The notes beneath the pieces are model-generated. The model ran no database searches. It had not been told where the DNA came from and was given only the letters and a program-made list of their open reading frames with translations. Below, one piece after another: positions 14,768-20,888 of a stretch of 23,053 nucleotides of DNA (position 1 is its first letter; each line of letters starts with the position of its first letter). Origin of the DNA: a virus; the IMG/VR virus record IMGVR_UViG_3300025652_000583, positions 1-23,053 of that record. One strand, given 5' to 3'. The translations under genes and the position numbers were made by a program.

Positions 14768-14973
14768 GCGCCACCGCCTGAACACGCCACGCGTACCCTT
14801 TTAGCGATATCAGCAATTAGTGCACGGTCACCAGTAGAAACGTATCTATACGCACCACGACCGCTTAAACGCATATGGTGTGAGAGCGTTATGCCTTCGG
14901 CTGGTGCAATGGCTTTTAATGCAATAGCTTTGGCTATCGAATCGGATAACGCTTTTAATGCTTTGTAATTCAT
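14764..14973 (-). CDS. Small hypothetical early protein (69 aa)
   Basis: Start at ATG 14973; the TTG two codons earlier is less likely. The first half is an alanine-lysine-rich helix (LKALSDSIAKAIALKAIA). The second half is basic (RLSGRGAYRYVSTGDRALIADIAKRVRVACSGGG). It could bind nucleic acid, but no family is recognised. Its stop overlaps the methyltransferase-like gene start by four bases (ATGA), so the two are probably translated together. Confidence 0.6.
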   Translation of the reverse strand: MNYKALKALSDSIAKAIALKAIAPAEGITLSHHMRLSGRGAYRYVSTGDRALIADIAKRVRVACSGGGA

Positions 14974-15040
14974 AATCAAATACTCTCTTTTGTTGGTTTG
15001 GGTTTAGTGCAAAGACACTGATAAACAATGCCTTTTGCTA

Positions 15041-15074
15041 AACTCAAATTGCAGGACTACTTTAATTTGAGTCT
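15041..15074. repeat. Inverted repeat ACTCAAATT / AATTTGAGT
   Basis: Nine-base arms at 15042-15050 and 15064-15072 around a 13-base loop, covering the stop codon of the 59-aa membrane gene. No U run follows on either strand. It belongs to the AGTCTYAAATT-like element family seen across the early region. Confidence 0.5.
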
Positions 15075-15236
15075 AGTAGCCGCGTAGACTTGCGGCTTAG
15101 GCTTTAATACAGACCATATGGCGCACGTTATGATTGAAGCAATAGAACCACCTACCACCAGAACGAAGACCGCTAATAAAGGCCATGTATGCGGTAGGAA
15201 TACAATTCCATTTATTATAATTTGAGACTCACTCAT
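15057..15236 (-). CDS. Small TM protein (59 aa), uncalled
   Basis: A 59-residue frame beginning MSESQIIINGIVFLPHTWPL, then a clear transmembrane helix LAVFVLVVGGSIASIITCAI and a basic tail (LKPKPQVYAATRLKLK). AAAGGA lies about 9 bases before the ATG. It starts 29 bases after the DUF7227 gene. The N-out/C-in topology follows from the positive tail. T7-like phages carry early small membrane proteins that change the host cell surface or potential, but this one has no recognised relative. Confidence 0.7.
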   Translation of the reverse strand: MSESQIIINGIVFLPHTWPLLAVFVLVVGGSIASIITCAIWSVLKPKPQVYAATRLKLK

Positions 15237-15264
15237 TTTTTATTGTTCCTTTAATTTAAGACTA

Positions 15265-16119
15265 TTAAGCCGATAGAAAAACGGATTGTTTAGCAGGGCG
15301 TACAAAGCCGCTATCATCATTGCGCGCTTTTCCTTTGGCGCGTAGACCTACGATAACGCCTTGCACGTCTTCAGGGCGGTAGTCTGTTATATCACCGTCA
15401 ATAACTGGAACCGTCACCCCGTGAACCGTGTAGACACTTGGCAAAGATTTACCGCGCTTTGTATCAAACACTACCGCCACGTTTTTACCGCGCAATAACT
15501 CGTTAGCCGCCAAAGCGTCATTGTCTTCGCATAGGCTAAAAGTAAGAGTGTAGAATTCAGGTAAAACGCGGTTTGCTATTTTGGTATAGTCGTAAAGCTT
15601 TGCAAAAGGTGATAGCGAATGAATCATATCTGCAACCGTCCAAAATATACCGTTAGCTTTGGTTTTAGACTTTTCCCATTTAATATCCGAAGTAGCATTT
15701 AACCGAAAAGCCACCGCCATATTTTGACGTGCGGAATAAGCGGTAGCGGCTAATACTTCTTTTGCTAGTATCGCCATAAACAATGGGCGGTTTTTAAAAT
15801 ACATAATAGTCTTAGCTTTTCTAGCCGCGAATTTAGCCGCAAAATATGCGGGATTACCTGAAGTATGCAAACAAGCTTTTTTGCAACCGTCGCTGGCACT
15901 AGCGCAAGTATTAAAACCGCTTTGCTTTTCAGGTGATAGGTGCAATCCATAAGTATTGACCCCGTTTTCTTTTGCGTTTTTAGCTATCTTAGGATTGCTT
16001 AAAGGTGCGCTTAATAGTGAACCTTTAACGTCAAATTCTGACCGTGCAATTCTCATAAGCGCGGCTTTGGTCATTAGATTATAAGTATCAAAAGGTGATA
16101 GTTCAGTTTTCATCAACAT
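15265..16119 (-). CDS. DUF7227-type conserved phage protein (Gp88-like)
   Basis: A conserved phage family of unknown function, 284 residues. I recognise its motifs in order: TYGLHLSP, a cysteine cluster C72-x6-C79-x3-C83 (NTCASASDGCKKACL), FRLNATSDIKWE (139-149), YDYTK (176-180), LTFSLCEDN, VAVVF (214-218), VIDGDITDYR and GLRAKGKARNDDSGF. The cysteines could bind a metal or iron-sulfur cluster. The alternative longer start at 16305 would overlap the upstream gene by over 100 bases; ATG 16119 has AAGGAAA 7 to 9 bases before it. A strong stem-loop lies in its leader (16158-16184). The family name is from memory. Confidence 0.8.
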   Translation of the reverse strand: MLMKTELSPFDTYNLMTKAALMRIARSEFDVKGSLLSAPLSNPKIAKNAKENGVNTYGLHLSPEKQSGFNTCASASDGCKKACLHTSGNPAYFAAKFAARKAKTIMYFKNRPLFMAILAKEVLAATAYSARQNMAVAFRLNATSDIKWEKSKTKANGIFWTVADMIHSLSPFAKLYDYTKIANRVLPEFYTLTFSLCEDNDALAANELLRGKNVAVVFDTKRGKSLPSVYTVHGVTVPVIDGDITDYRPEDVQGVIVGLRAKGKARNDDSGFVRPAKQSVFLSA

Positions 16120-16157
16120 AGTGGTATTTCCTTTGGTTTTGGTTAGTTTGTTTGTGT

Positions 16158-16184
16158 TAGTAGCTTTGGGGAATAAAGCCACTA
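16158..16184 (-). other. Strong stem-loop in the DUF7227 leader
   Basis: Minus-strand RNA TAGTGGCTTT / AAAGCTACTA forms a continuous 10-bp stem with one G-U pair around ATTCCCC. It lies between two early genes, with no U run, so it is more likely an RNase III-type processing or stability site than a terminator. T7 early mRNA is cut by RNase III at such intergenic hairpins. Confidence 0.6.
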
Positions 16185-16195
16185 AACCAAAAAAA

Positions 16196-16426
16196 CTAAT
16201 TTGAAGCGCGTTTATAAAAGTCGTTACAAGCGTCATTGTATTCCTTGTAATAGTGACCCCAATGAAATGCGCCTTCACAATACATCCAAGTAACATATTC
16301 ACCACGCCAAAAGCCTAAGATAAAAGAGTCTTTTCCTTTTTGTGCCATGCTAGTCAATTGAACATCAACACCCATAACATCAGCTCGGTCAGTCATGCGG
16401 TCAAATTCTGTTTTTAATGTATTCAT
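16196..16426 (-). CDS. Small hypothetical early protein (76 aa)
   Basis: Begins MNTLKTEFDRMTDRADVMGV and has a tyrosine/tryptophan-rich second half (FWRGEYVTWMYCEGAFHWGHYYKEYND). AAAGG lies about 10 bases before the ATG. A soluble alpha/beta protein is likely. No family recognised; it lies within a run of early genes of similar size. Confidence 0.6.
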   Translation of the reverse strand: MNTLKTEFDRMTDRADVMGVDVQLTSMAQKGKDSFILGFWRGEYVTWMYCEGAFHWGHYYKEYNDACNDFYKRASN

Positions 16427-16460
16427 TTTAAATAACCTTTTAGTATTAGTTTGTGATTGC

Positions 16461-16670
16461 TTAATTAATGCGCGCTATATCAGTCAGGATTATTTCGCGG
16501 ACTTGTTCACGGTCTAAGCTATCACCAGCAAACCACCAGCCTACCTTTTTGATATGCTTTTGAACGGCTACTGTAATCATTGGGCTAGTCAATCCTTTAA
16601 TGGGATAAACACCGTCTTTAGAGTTATAGAAAGTGTTTACATATTCTTCAAAGTCTTTAATTGAATTCAT
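16461..16670 (-). CDS. Small hypothetical early protein (69 aa)
   Basis: The sequence MNSIKDFEEYVNTFYNSKDG suggests a helical start, followed by PMITVAVQKHIKKVGWWFAG. GAGG precedes the ATG and lies inside the end of the upstream gene, whose stop is one base away, so the pair is probably translationally coupled. No family recognised. Confidence 0.62.
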   Translation of the reverse strand: MNSIKDFEEYVNTFYNSKDGVYPIKGLTSPMITVAVQKHIKKVGWWFAGDSLDREQVREIILTDIARIN

Positions 16671-16671
16671 C

Positions 16672-16890
16672 TTAATTCACCTCGTTTTTAGCGGTTTGTA
16701 ATTGCTCGATATTAAGCGCGCTCTCGAAACTACAAGAATTCAAATAATTATTAATAGTCTCGATAGTCATTATTGACGTATAACATTTACCGTGGTCAAA
16801 CCCACCAAACATATTGGGCGCACCTTTATAAAACGTCTTCACTTTAAATTTACCGTCTTTACGCTGTTTACCTATTATTTCAAGTTTCAT
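16672..16890 (-). CDS. Small hypothetical early protein (72 aa)
   Basis: MKLEIIGKQRKDGKFKVKTF at the start, then GFDHGKCYTSIMTIETINNYL. The first half is basic with beta strands and the second half is helical. AAAGGA lies 9 bases before the ATG. No family recognised. Directly followed, one base later, by the 69-residue gene. Confidence 0.62.
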   Translation of the reverse strand: MKLEIIGKQRKDGKFKVKTFYKGAPNMFGGFDHGKCYTSIMTIETINNYLNSCSFESALNIEQLQTAKNEVN

Positions 16891-16907
16891 TTTAATGAGT
16901 CCTTTTA

Positions 16908-17192
16908 TTATGCTGTTGGAAAGTTTAGGAAAAGAGGTGAAATAGCGACCATTACAAGAGTTAACGGTGCAAGGATAATAGCCATAGTCACAATATAGTC
17001 AGGAGTTTCAACCGTTACTGGTGGAGTCCGTAGAATCTTAGTTCTGATTTTCATTTGCCTTTTAGTTCGGCTAACAATGCGCTTTTGTAATTCACCGCGC
17101 TTTTCTATCATGCGGCTATCATATGGAGTCGTTACCGTGCCTGAACTGGTAGGCATTTGTAATGGGTAGGTCTTGTTATATAAGGTATTCAT
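16908..17192 (-). CDS. First early gene: small basic membrane protein (94 aa)
   Basis: The first gene after the noncoding hub. A basic middle region (RMIEKRGELQKRIVSRTKRQ, then MKIRTKIL) is followed by one hydrophobic C-terminal helix IVTMAIILAPLTLVMVAISP. GAGAG lies about 9 bases before the ATG. A candidate sigma70 promoter lies about 30 bases upstream, so it may be made very early after entry. No family recognised; a host-takeover membrane role is possible but unproven. Confidence 0.65.
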   Translation of the reverse strand: MNTLYNKTYPLQMPTSSGTVTTPYDSRMIEKRGELQKRIVSRTKRQMKIRTKILRTPPVTVETPDYIVTMAIILAPLTLVMVAISPLFLNFPTA

Positions 17193-17227
17193 AATATTGT
17201 ACTCTCGTTGGTGTTGGTGTGGAGTCG

Positions 17228-17255
17228 ATTATAATCACTATTTATTATAAGTAAA
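17228..17255 (-). promoter_or_regulatory. Candidate host sigma70 early promoter
   Basis: Minus strand: TTTACT (17250-17255), a 16-base gap, and a perfect TATAAT (17228-17233). A second TATAAT lies within the gap (17244-17249). Transcription would begin near 17221, about 29 bases before the first early gene, so the direction and place fit. AT-richness makes a chance match possible. Confidence 0.5.
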
Positions 17256-17317
17256 GCATTAAATTAGAGACTATCTAAAATACTTTAATAGGTGGTTATT
17301 GCTAGGTGTTGGTTTAT

Positions 17318-17460
17318 GCCTATATATAGGTAAACAAATTGATAGGTGGTGAATGGTATTAGATAGCCTATAGATAGTCTAAAAAGAAAAACGGATAGAC
17401 CTCTCATTTACGCCTTTAATAAATGAGACTATCAAGTGCAATTCATGGCTATCTATAGGC
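17318..17460. repeat. Three copies of GCCTATAKATAG
   Basis: GCCTATATATAG at 17318-17329, GCCTATAGATAG at 17366-17377, and the same word inverted at 17449-17460. The first copy sits in CCTATATATAGG, flanked by GTTTA and TAAAC. The second and third copies can pair as 12-bp arms. They surround the start of early transcription, as operators would. Confidence 0.6.
17402..17428. repeat. 9-bp inverted repeat
   Basis: TCTCATTTA (17402-17410) and TAAATGAGA (17420-17428) around a 9-base loop. It is nested between the paired GCCTATAGATAG arms. It also contains an AGTCTC-AT-rich element on the minus strand. Confidence 0.6.
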
Positions 17461-17537
17461 ATTCAAAAGAGGTGCAATGCCTCTCCACAACCGAGCAATA
17501 ACAATGCCTGAATAGCGGCTAAGACAATGCCTAAGAC

Positions 17538-17602
17538 ACCCCACCCCACCCCCTAGACGTTTTAGGGTGGCTCTGGGCCGCACCCTCCAGGGGGGCCGGG
17601 TC
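17538..17602 (-). other. G-rich strand block
   Basis: The minus strand carries GGGGGTGGGGTGGGG (17538-17552) and nearby CC/GG-rich segments that can fold, for example CCACCCTA with TAGGGGGTGG. Its composition is unlike the AT-rich surroundings. It may be part of the terminal repeat, a packaging signal or a pause site. Confidence 0.5.
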
Positions 17603-17673
17603 CTGAGTCCGTATAGATATAGCCCCTCAGAGTTTTTCTTAAAATTATTCTCTGGGAAATCCAAAGCCCCTAT

Positions 17674-17718
17674 CCAATAGAATGACAATAGAACTCCAAT
17701 AGAACTCCAATAGAATGG
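17674..17718 (+). repeat. Four tandem CCAATAGAA units
   Basis: Units CCAATAGAAT, CAATAGAACT, CCAATAGAACT and CCAATAGAATGG start at 17674, 17686, 17696 and 17707, with a period of 10 to 12 bases. T7 has short direct repeats beside its terminal repeat, so a similar role is possible. Slippage-type duplication is the plainest origin. Confidence 0.75.
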
Positions 17719-17756
17719 TACTGGACTTAATACTACCTCAAGCTGTAGAGGCTAAG

Positions 17757-17814
17757 AAAAAAAAGCATTCCAAGACACTGAGAGAGTTATCTCTTAGACA
17801 TCTATAGAATGCTT
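17757..17814 (-). terminator. Strong intrinsic terminator after the late operon
   Basis: On the minus strand, outer arms AAGCATTC / GAATGCTT (17807-17814 and 17763-17770) enclose a second 8-bp stem (CTAAGAGA / TCTCTCAG) with a 4-base loop, and a run of eight T follows (17757-17764). It lies about 90 bases after promoter 4 and would stop both late transcripts and that promoter's RNA. Confidence 0.8.
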
Positions 17815-17903
17815 ATAGTATTGTTAGGTAGGTTGATAATAGAGGTATATATCACGTACTGATTTTGAGGCGTATCTAAGAGTGGTCTTTATATATATCA
17901 ACC

Positions 17904-17922
17904 CTATAGTGCTACACTTGCT
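17904..17922 (-). promoter_or_regulatory. Phage RNA polymerase promoter 4 (phi-OR-like position)
   Basis: Minus-strand AGCAAGTGTAGCACTATAG directly abuts the terminase stop, and transcription starts GGGTTG, like T7 class III promoters (CACTATAGGG). No gene lies between it and the terminator 90 bases on. T7 has a promoter near its right end (phi-OR) linked to replication and packaging, and this is the natural comparison. Confidence 0.85.
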
Positions 17923-19575
17923 TTAGAACCATTTATCACCGTCTTTTACAGTGCTACCTGTTGCTTGAGATAAGAACTTTTGTATCTCACCATTGAAGTC
18001 ATCCATCTTCTGTTGGGCTGCTAAAGACTCAGCATCAGCATCCATCTGCTCAGTCCAATAGTTAACAGCCATTGCTAAAGCTTCTAGCCTGTCATCATGG
18101 ATGATTGCTCCCCTAGCCCTAGTCAGTCTAGTCATCTGGTAGAACAGACTGTAGGAAGGTTCTGGTGCGCTCTCGTAGTCTTCTTTAATCAGCTTCTCGT
18201 CAATGATAAGACGGTGCTGCATCATCACAGGTTCAAGGGTGTCTATGATACGGACTTCCTTCTGTGTGTTATGTCTGACTTCTTCTATAGATACTGGGTA
18301 AGTCTTGTTGATGAATGGAGCGAGTAGCTTAGAGAACATACCGTCACCAAAGTTACTCTCCACCACAATCATATTGACCTTCTCAAGCTTTGCTATGTTA
18401 GCTATCTTCTGCAATGTAAGGTCTTCATAGCCACCTTTAAATCCTCCACACTGGGAAGCGTACAGGTAACCATTCAGCATCTTAACTACTGCATAGGCTG
18501 TCTCGTCTTTACCACGACCAGATGGGTCAATAGCAAGTACAGCACCTGTAAACTCATACATCTGGTCAGAGAACCACATAGGTCTGTAGAACTTGTCACC
18601 AGTGAAGCCTACAACAGGTACATCCTGAACTATCTGAGCAGGGCCAGAAGCCCACGCTAAGTCAGCCCATCCTTTATTAGGATTCAATGCTGTTATGCAT
18701 AGGTCTGCTAGTTTAAGTGGGTACTTATCAGCATCAGATAGTGTGGTGTCCAGCATGAATTGCAGGGCAAATCCAGCTTTACCATAGGAAGCTTCACGCT
18801 CCATCAGGTCTTCTCTGGTGAATCGGTCTGGCTCTGTAGGAAGAGTCTCCTGAGAGCCTCTATTAAGCTCTATGAAGGGTGCTAAACGACCTTGATACAT
18901 TGACGCTTGCTTGTCTGTTGGATACCTTGCAGGCCATATACGAATCTCGTAGCCACGTTCTGGCAGTAGGTTGTATATAGACATCTCAGTCTGGGGTGTA
19001 CCGAGGTAGATAACACGTCCATTAGGCTTGAGTACAGCATCAAACTCTTTGATTGCCTCTGATAACTTGTCGCGCATTGTCTGAGTAGCAGAGTTGTTAG
19101 TCACCTCTACGTCATCAGCAATTATAGTGTTGGCACGGGAGCCTGTAAGCTGACCTGAGATACCCACGGACTTAACCGAGGGAGAGTGGTCGGGCATGGC
19201 TGGGCCAACATCAAATGCAATGACAGAATCACGTTGCCCATTCTTTGTGCGTAGGTGTTGGAGTAAGTCGATTTCATTTATTAGTCGCTTAGTAAAGGTT
19301 GAGAACGCATCAGCACGTTCTTTAGATGCAGATACCACCAGAATCTTATGTTGAGGGTCACAGTACAGTAGCCAAACTACATAAGCGGAAGTAATCCAGG
19401 ATTTACCTATCCCACGGAAAGCTTCTATTACGCAACGTCTAGGGCCAAGCTGTAGATAGCTTGCCATGTCGTACTGAATAGGTGTGGGGTCAGGTAGTGT
19501 TAAAGTAGTCCAGACAATCCATAGGAATTTACGGAAGTCTTGTTTGATTGGGTCGTTTACTACAGGTGTAGTCAT
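17923..19575 (-). CDS. terL: Terminase large subunit (T7 gp19-like)
   Basis: Packages DNA into proheads with an ATPase and nuclease, 550 residues. Walker A is FRGIGKS (53-59), Walker B is IIADDVE (151-157), and the coupling motif is YLGTPQT (190-196). The nuclease domain has AIDPSGRGKDETAY (D350), VVESNFGDGMF (E406) and IHDDRLEAL (D494, D495). All are at expected spacing, so it should be active. T7 gp19 has 586 residues. The ATG follows the small subunit stop by 7 bases with a weak AGGTAA site. It is the last gene before the genome-end region, as in T7. Confidence 0.96.
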   Translation of the reverse strand: MTTPVVNDPIKQDFRKFLWIVWTTLTLPDPTPIQYDMASYLQLGPRRCVIEAFRGIGKSWITSAYVVWLLYCDPQHKILVVSASKERADAFSTFTKRLINEIDLLQHLRTKNGQRDSVIAFDVGPAMPDHSPSVKSVGISGQLTGSRANTIIADDVEVTNNSATQTMRDKLSEAIKEFDAVLKPNGRVIYLGTPQTEMSIYNLLPERGYEIRIWPARYPTDKQASMYQGRLAPFIELNRGSQETLPTEPDRFTREDLMEREASYGKAGFALQFMLDTTLSDADKYPLKLADLCITALNPNKGWADLAWASGPAQIVQDVPVVGFTGDKFYRPMWFSDQMYEFTGAVLAIDPSGRGKDETAYAVVKMLNGYLYASQCGGFKGGYEDLTLQKIANIAKLEKVNMIVVESNFGDGMFSKLLAPFINKTYPVSIEEVRHNTQKEVRIIDTLEPVMMQHRLIIDEKLIKEDYESAPEPSYSLFYQMTRLTRARGAIIHDDRLEALAMAVNYWTEQMDADAESLAAQQKMDDFNGEIQKFLSQATGSTVKDGDKWF

Positions 19576-19582
19576 GCGTTAC

Positions 19583-19813
19583 CTAGTGATTAAGGGGGAG
19601 TTCATCGTCAGGGAAGTCTGGAAGGGCGTGTATTAGGTTATCTAAAGGATTACCTTGCGTAGCTACGCCATCAATTCCATTGTCTTTAAGCATTTGCCTA
19701 GCCACGTTAAAGATACTAGCTGTGGCTTCGCCTGATTGGACTGCTGTTAGTAGTTGAGTGGCTAACTCTTCGTGAAGTTCAGCCATTATTTTTTCTAGTT
19801 TGCTATTGCTCAT
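19583..19813 (-). CDS. terS: Terminase small subunit (T7 gp18-like)
   Basis: A 76-residue DNA-recognition subunit. The ELHEELATQLLTAVQSGEAT helix pair and FNVARQMLKDNGIDGV followed by an acidic tail (DFPDDELPLNH) match short terminase small subunits of T7-like marine phages. Its gene is followed immediately by the large subunit. The start overlaps the holin stop as ATGA. T7 gp18 is 89 residues, so the length is suitable. Confidence 0.85.
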   Translation of the reverse strand: MSNSKLEKIMAELHEELATQLLTAVQSGEATASIFNVARQMLKDNGIDGVATQGNPLDNLIHALPDFPDDELPLNH

Positions 19814-20202
19814 TTGGTGAGTCCTTTAGCTTTCTCAAAGGAGCGTAAACCGCCTAGACCTAAGAGTGACATTACTAATGTTGTAAGTTCTGCGCTTGCG
19901 ATTGCAGGAAGTTCTGCTGGTAAGTCGATGTATGCGTTAATGAGTCCAGCAAAAGGTAAGATAAGGAACTGGTAACCTAGACCAATTGCACATACCCAAC
20001 CGATAGCTGGACGCCAACCAGCCACCCACACAGAAGCATGTTTGGCAGATTCTATATTCGCCATTGCTTGTAGATTGTGGGGTTTCTGGAGTGCTTCAGT
20101 CAGCTTGAGCCGAGCATTCGCCCGTTCTTCATCTGACGTAAATAAATCATCAAGGCCATCCATCACACTTCCAGCAATCCCTGCGAGAGGATTGATAGAC
20201 AT
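19810..20202 (-). CDS. Holin, three-TM type (GTA_holin_3TM-like)
   Basis: Forms the membrane lesion that lets the amidase reach the cell wall. The 130-residue protein begins MSINPLAGIAG. The soluble DDLFTSDEERANARLKLTEA segment precedes SVWVAGWRPAIGWVCAIGLG, a second hydrophobic stretch YQFLILPFAGLINAYIDL, and a third, LTTLVMSLLGLGGLRSFEK. WRPAIGW is the family hallmark. AAGGA lies before ATG 20202; a longer frame from 20259 would overlap the next gene and has no good start. Confidence 0.88.
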   Translation of the reverse strand: MSINPLAGIAGSVMDGLDDLFTSDEERANARLKLTEALQKPHNLQAMANIESAKHASVWVAGWRPAIGWVCAIGLGYQFLILPFAGLINAYIDLPAELPAIASAELTTLVMSLLGLGGLRSFEKAKGLTK

Positions 20203-20215
20203 AGTGATTCCTTGT

Positions 20216-20443
20216 TTAAGTTCCCATCCATTTGGATAGAACTGAAGTACCAACACCACCTAGACCTATAGACAGAAGCATAGCTCCAGCAAGGAATCCC
20301 TTGCCTTTGACGAGTTGTTTCTCTAGGTCATTTATCCGTTTGGATAGGATGGCGGTTGTATTATTTAGTGACTCGACCTGTGCGCCTAAGTTCTCTACTA
20401 GAGTAACGAAGCGCCCTGCGTCATAGTCCGACATGTTAGACAT
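20216..20443 (-). CDS. Small coiled-coil membrane protein (XhlA-like), lysis group
   Basis: A 75-residue protein. Residues 12-45 form a probable coiled coil (VTLVENLGAQVESLNNTT then ILSKRINDLEKQL), followed by one C-terminal TM helix (FLAGAMLLSIGLGGVGTSV). This plan is like XhlA-type hemolysin/antiholin proteins. AAGGG precedes the ATG. It lies directly before the holin gene, so a lysis-timing or spanin-like role is likely. The class is uncertain. Confidence 0.7.
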   Translation of the reverse strand: MSNMSDYDAGRFVTLVENLGAQVESLNNTTAILSKRINDLEKQLVKGKGFLAGAMLLSIGLGGVGTSVLSKWMGT

Positions 20444-20447
20444 GATG

Positions 20448-20888
20448 TTACCCTTTTATATATACAGCTATTCCGAATAAAAGACCCATAGCTAGAATCA
20501 TGCAGATGCCTACGTTGATTCCTAGCTCTATGTCTTTCTGTAACTTTGCGTTTCTTCTGATACGCTCATTGACTTTTTCTTGCGCTTCTTCTCTCCGTTG
20601 CCTGTGCCACTCAGCCTCAAATTTTACGAAGTCGCTCCACCCATTAAGTCTGGATTTTTTTAGGTGATGCTCTAGCTGTTCACGCTGAATTCGTTGCTGC
20701 TCGGCATATTGGAAGCATTCTAATGCTGTTCCACGGCTGCTGGCATCTCCAGCTTTCTCTTTTACTTTCTGTGTAGCTGATAGGTAGTCATTCAGTTGAG
20801 TACCTAATTGGTATAGCTGCTGTCCATTCTTCAAAGCAGTCGATAGCGTCTTCCAGATAGCATTTGCCGCTGCAATTTCCATTAGCAT
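20448..20888 (-). CDS. Coiled-coil protein with C-terminal TM helix
   Basis: A 146-residue protein. Helical segments (NAIWKTLSTALKNGQQLYQL) are followed by a charged coiled coil (EQQRIQREQLEHHLKK and RRQRREEAQEKVNERIRRNA) and a final TM helix (GICMILAMGLLFGIAVYI). I recognise the layout from marine phage hypothetical proteins near lysis genes. It could be an internal virion or spanin-like protein. ATG 20888 has AGGAGG 8 bases before it, which decides the start over the TTG two codons earlier. Confidence 0.68.
   Translation of the reverse strand: MLMEIAAANAIWKTLSTALKNGQQLYQLGTQLNDYLSATQKVKEKAGDASSRGTALECFQYAEQQRIQREQLEHHLKKSRLNGWSDFVKFEAEWHRQRREEAQEKVNERIRRNAKLQKDIELGINVGICMILAMGLLFGIAVYIKG

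Larger units (their letters stand above)
17193..17903. other. Noncoding hub at genome-end position (about 710 bp)
   Basis: No gene is supported here. It lies between the large terminase and the first early gene, where T7-like phages have direct terminal repeats. It contains a terminator, tandem CCAATAGAA repeats, a G-rich block, inverted repeats and a candidate early promoter, each listed separately. An assembly with collapsed terminal repeats would place the repeat here, but its limits cannot be set from sequence alone. Confidence 0.65.

Noticed and set aside
17538-17552. G-quadruplex
   Set aside because: Only three G-tracts of four or more are close together; a stable four-tract structure is not assured.
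17449-17688. 79-residue minus-strand frame starting at TTG
   Set aside because: It covers the G-rich block and structured repeats, uses a TTG start, and its product (RPRATLKRLGGGVGC) looks like translated low-complexity DNA.
17940-17962. TACAGTGCTACCTGTTGCTT, resembling the phage promoter
   Set aside because: It lies inside the terL coding end and loses the CACTATAG core, so chance similarity is enough.
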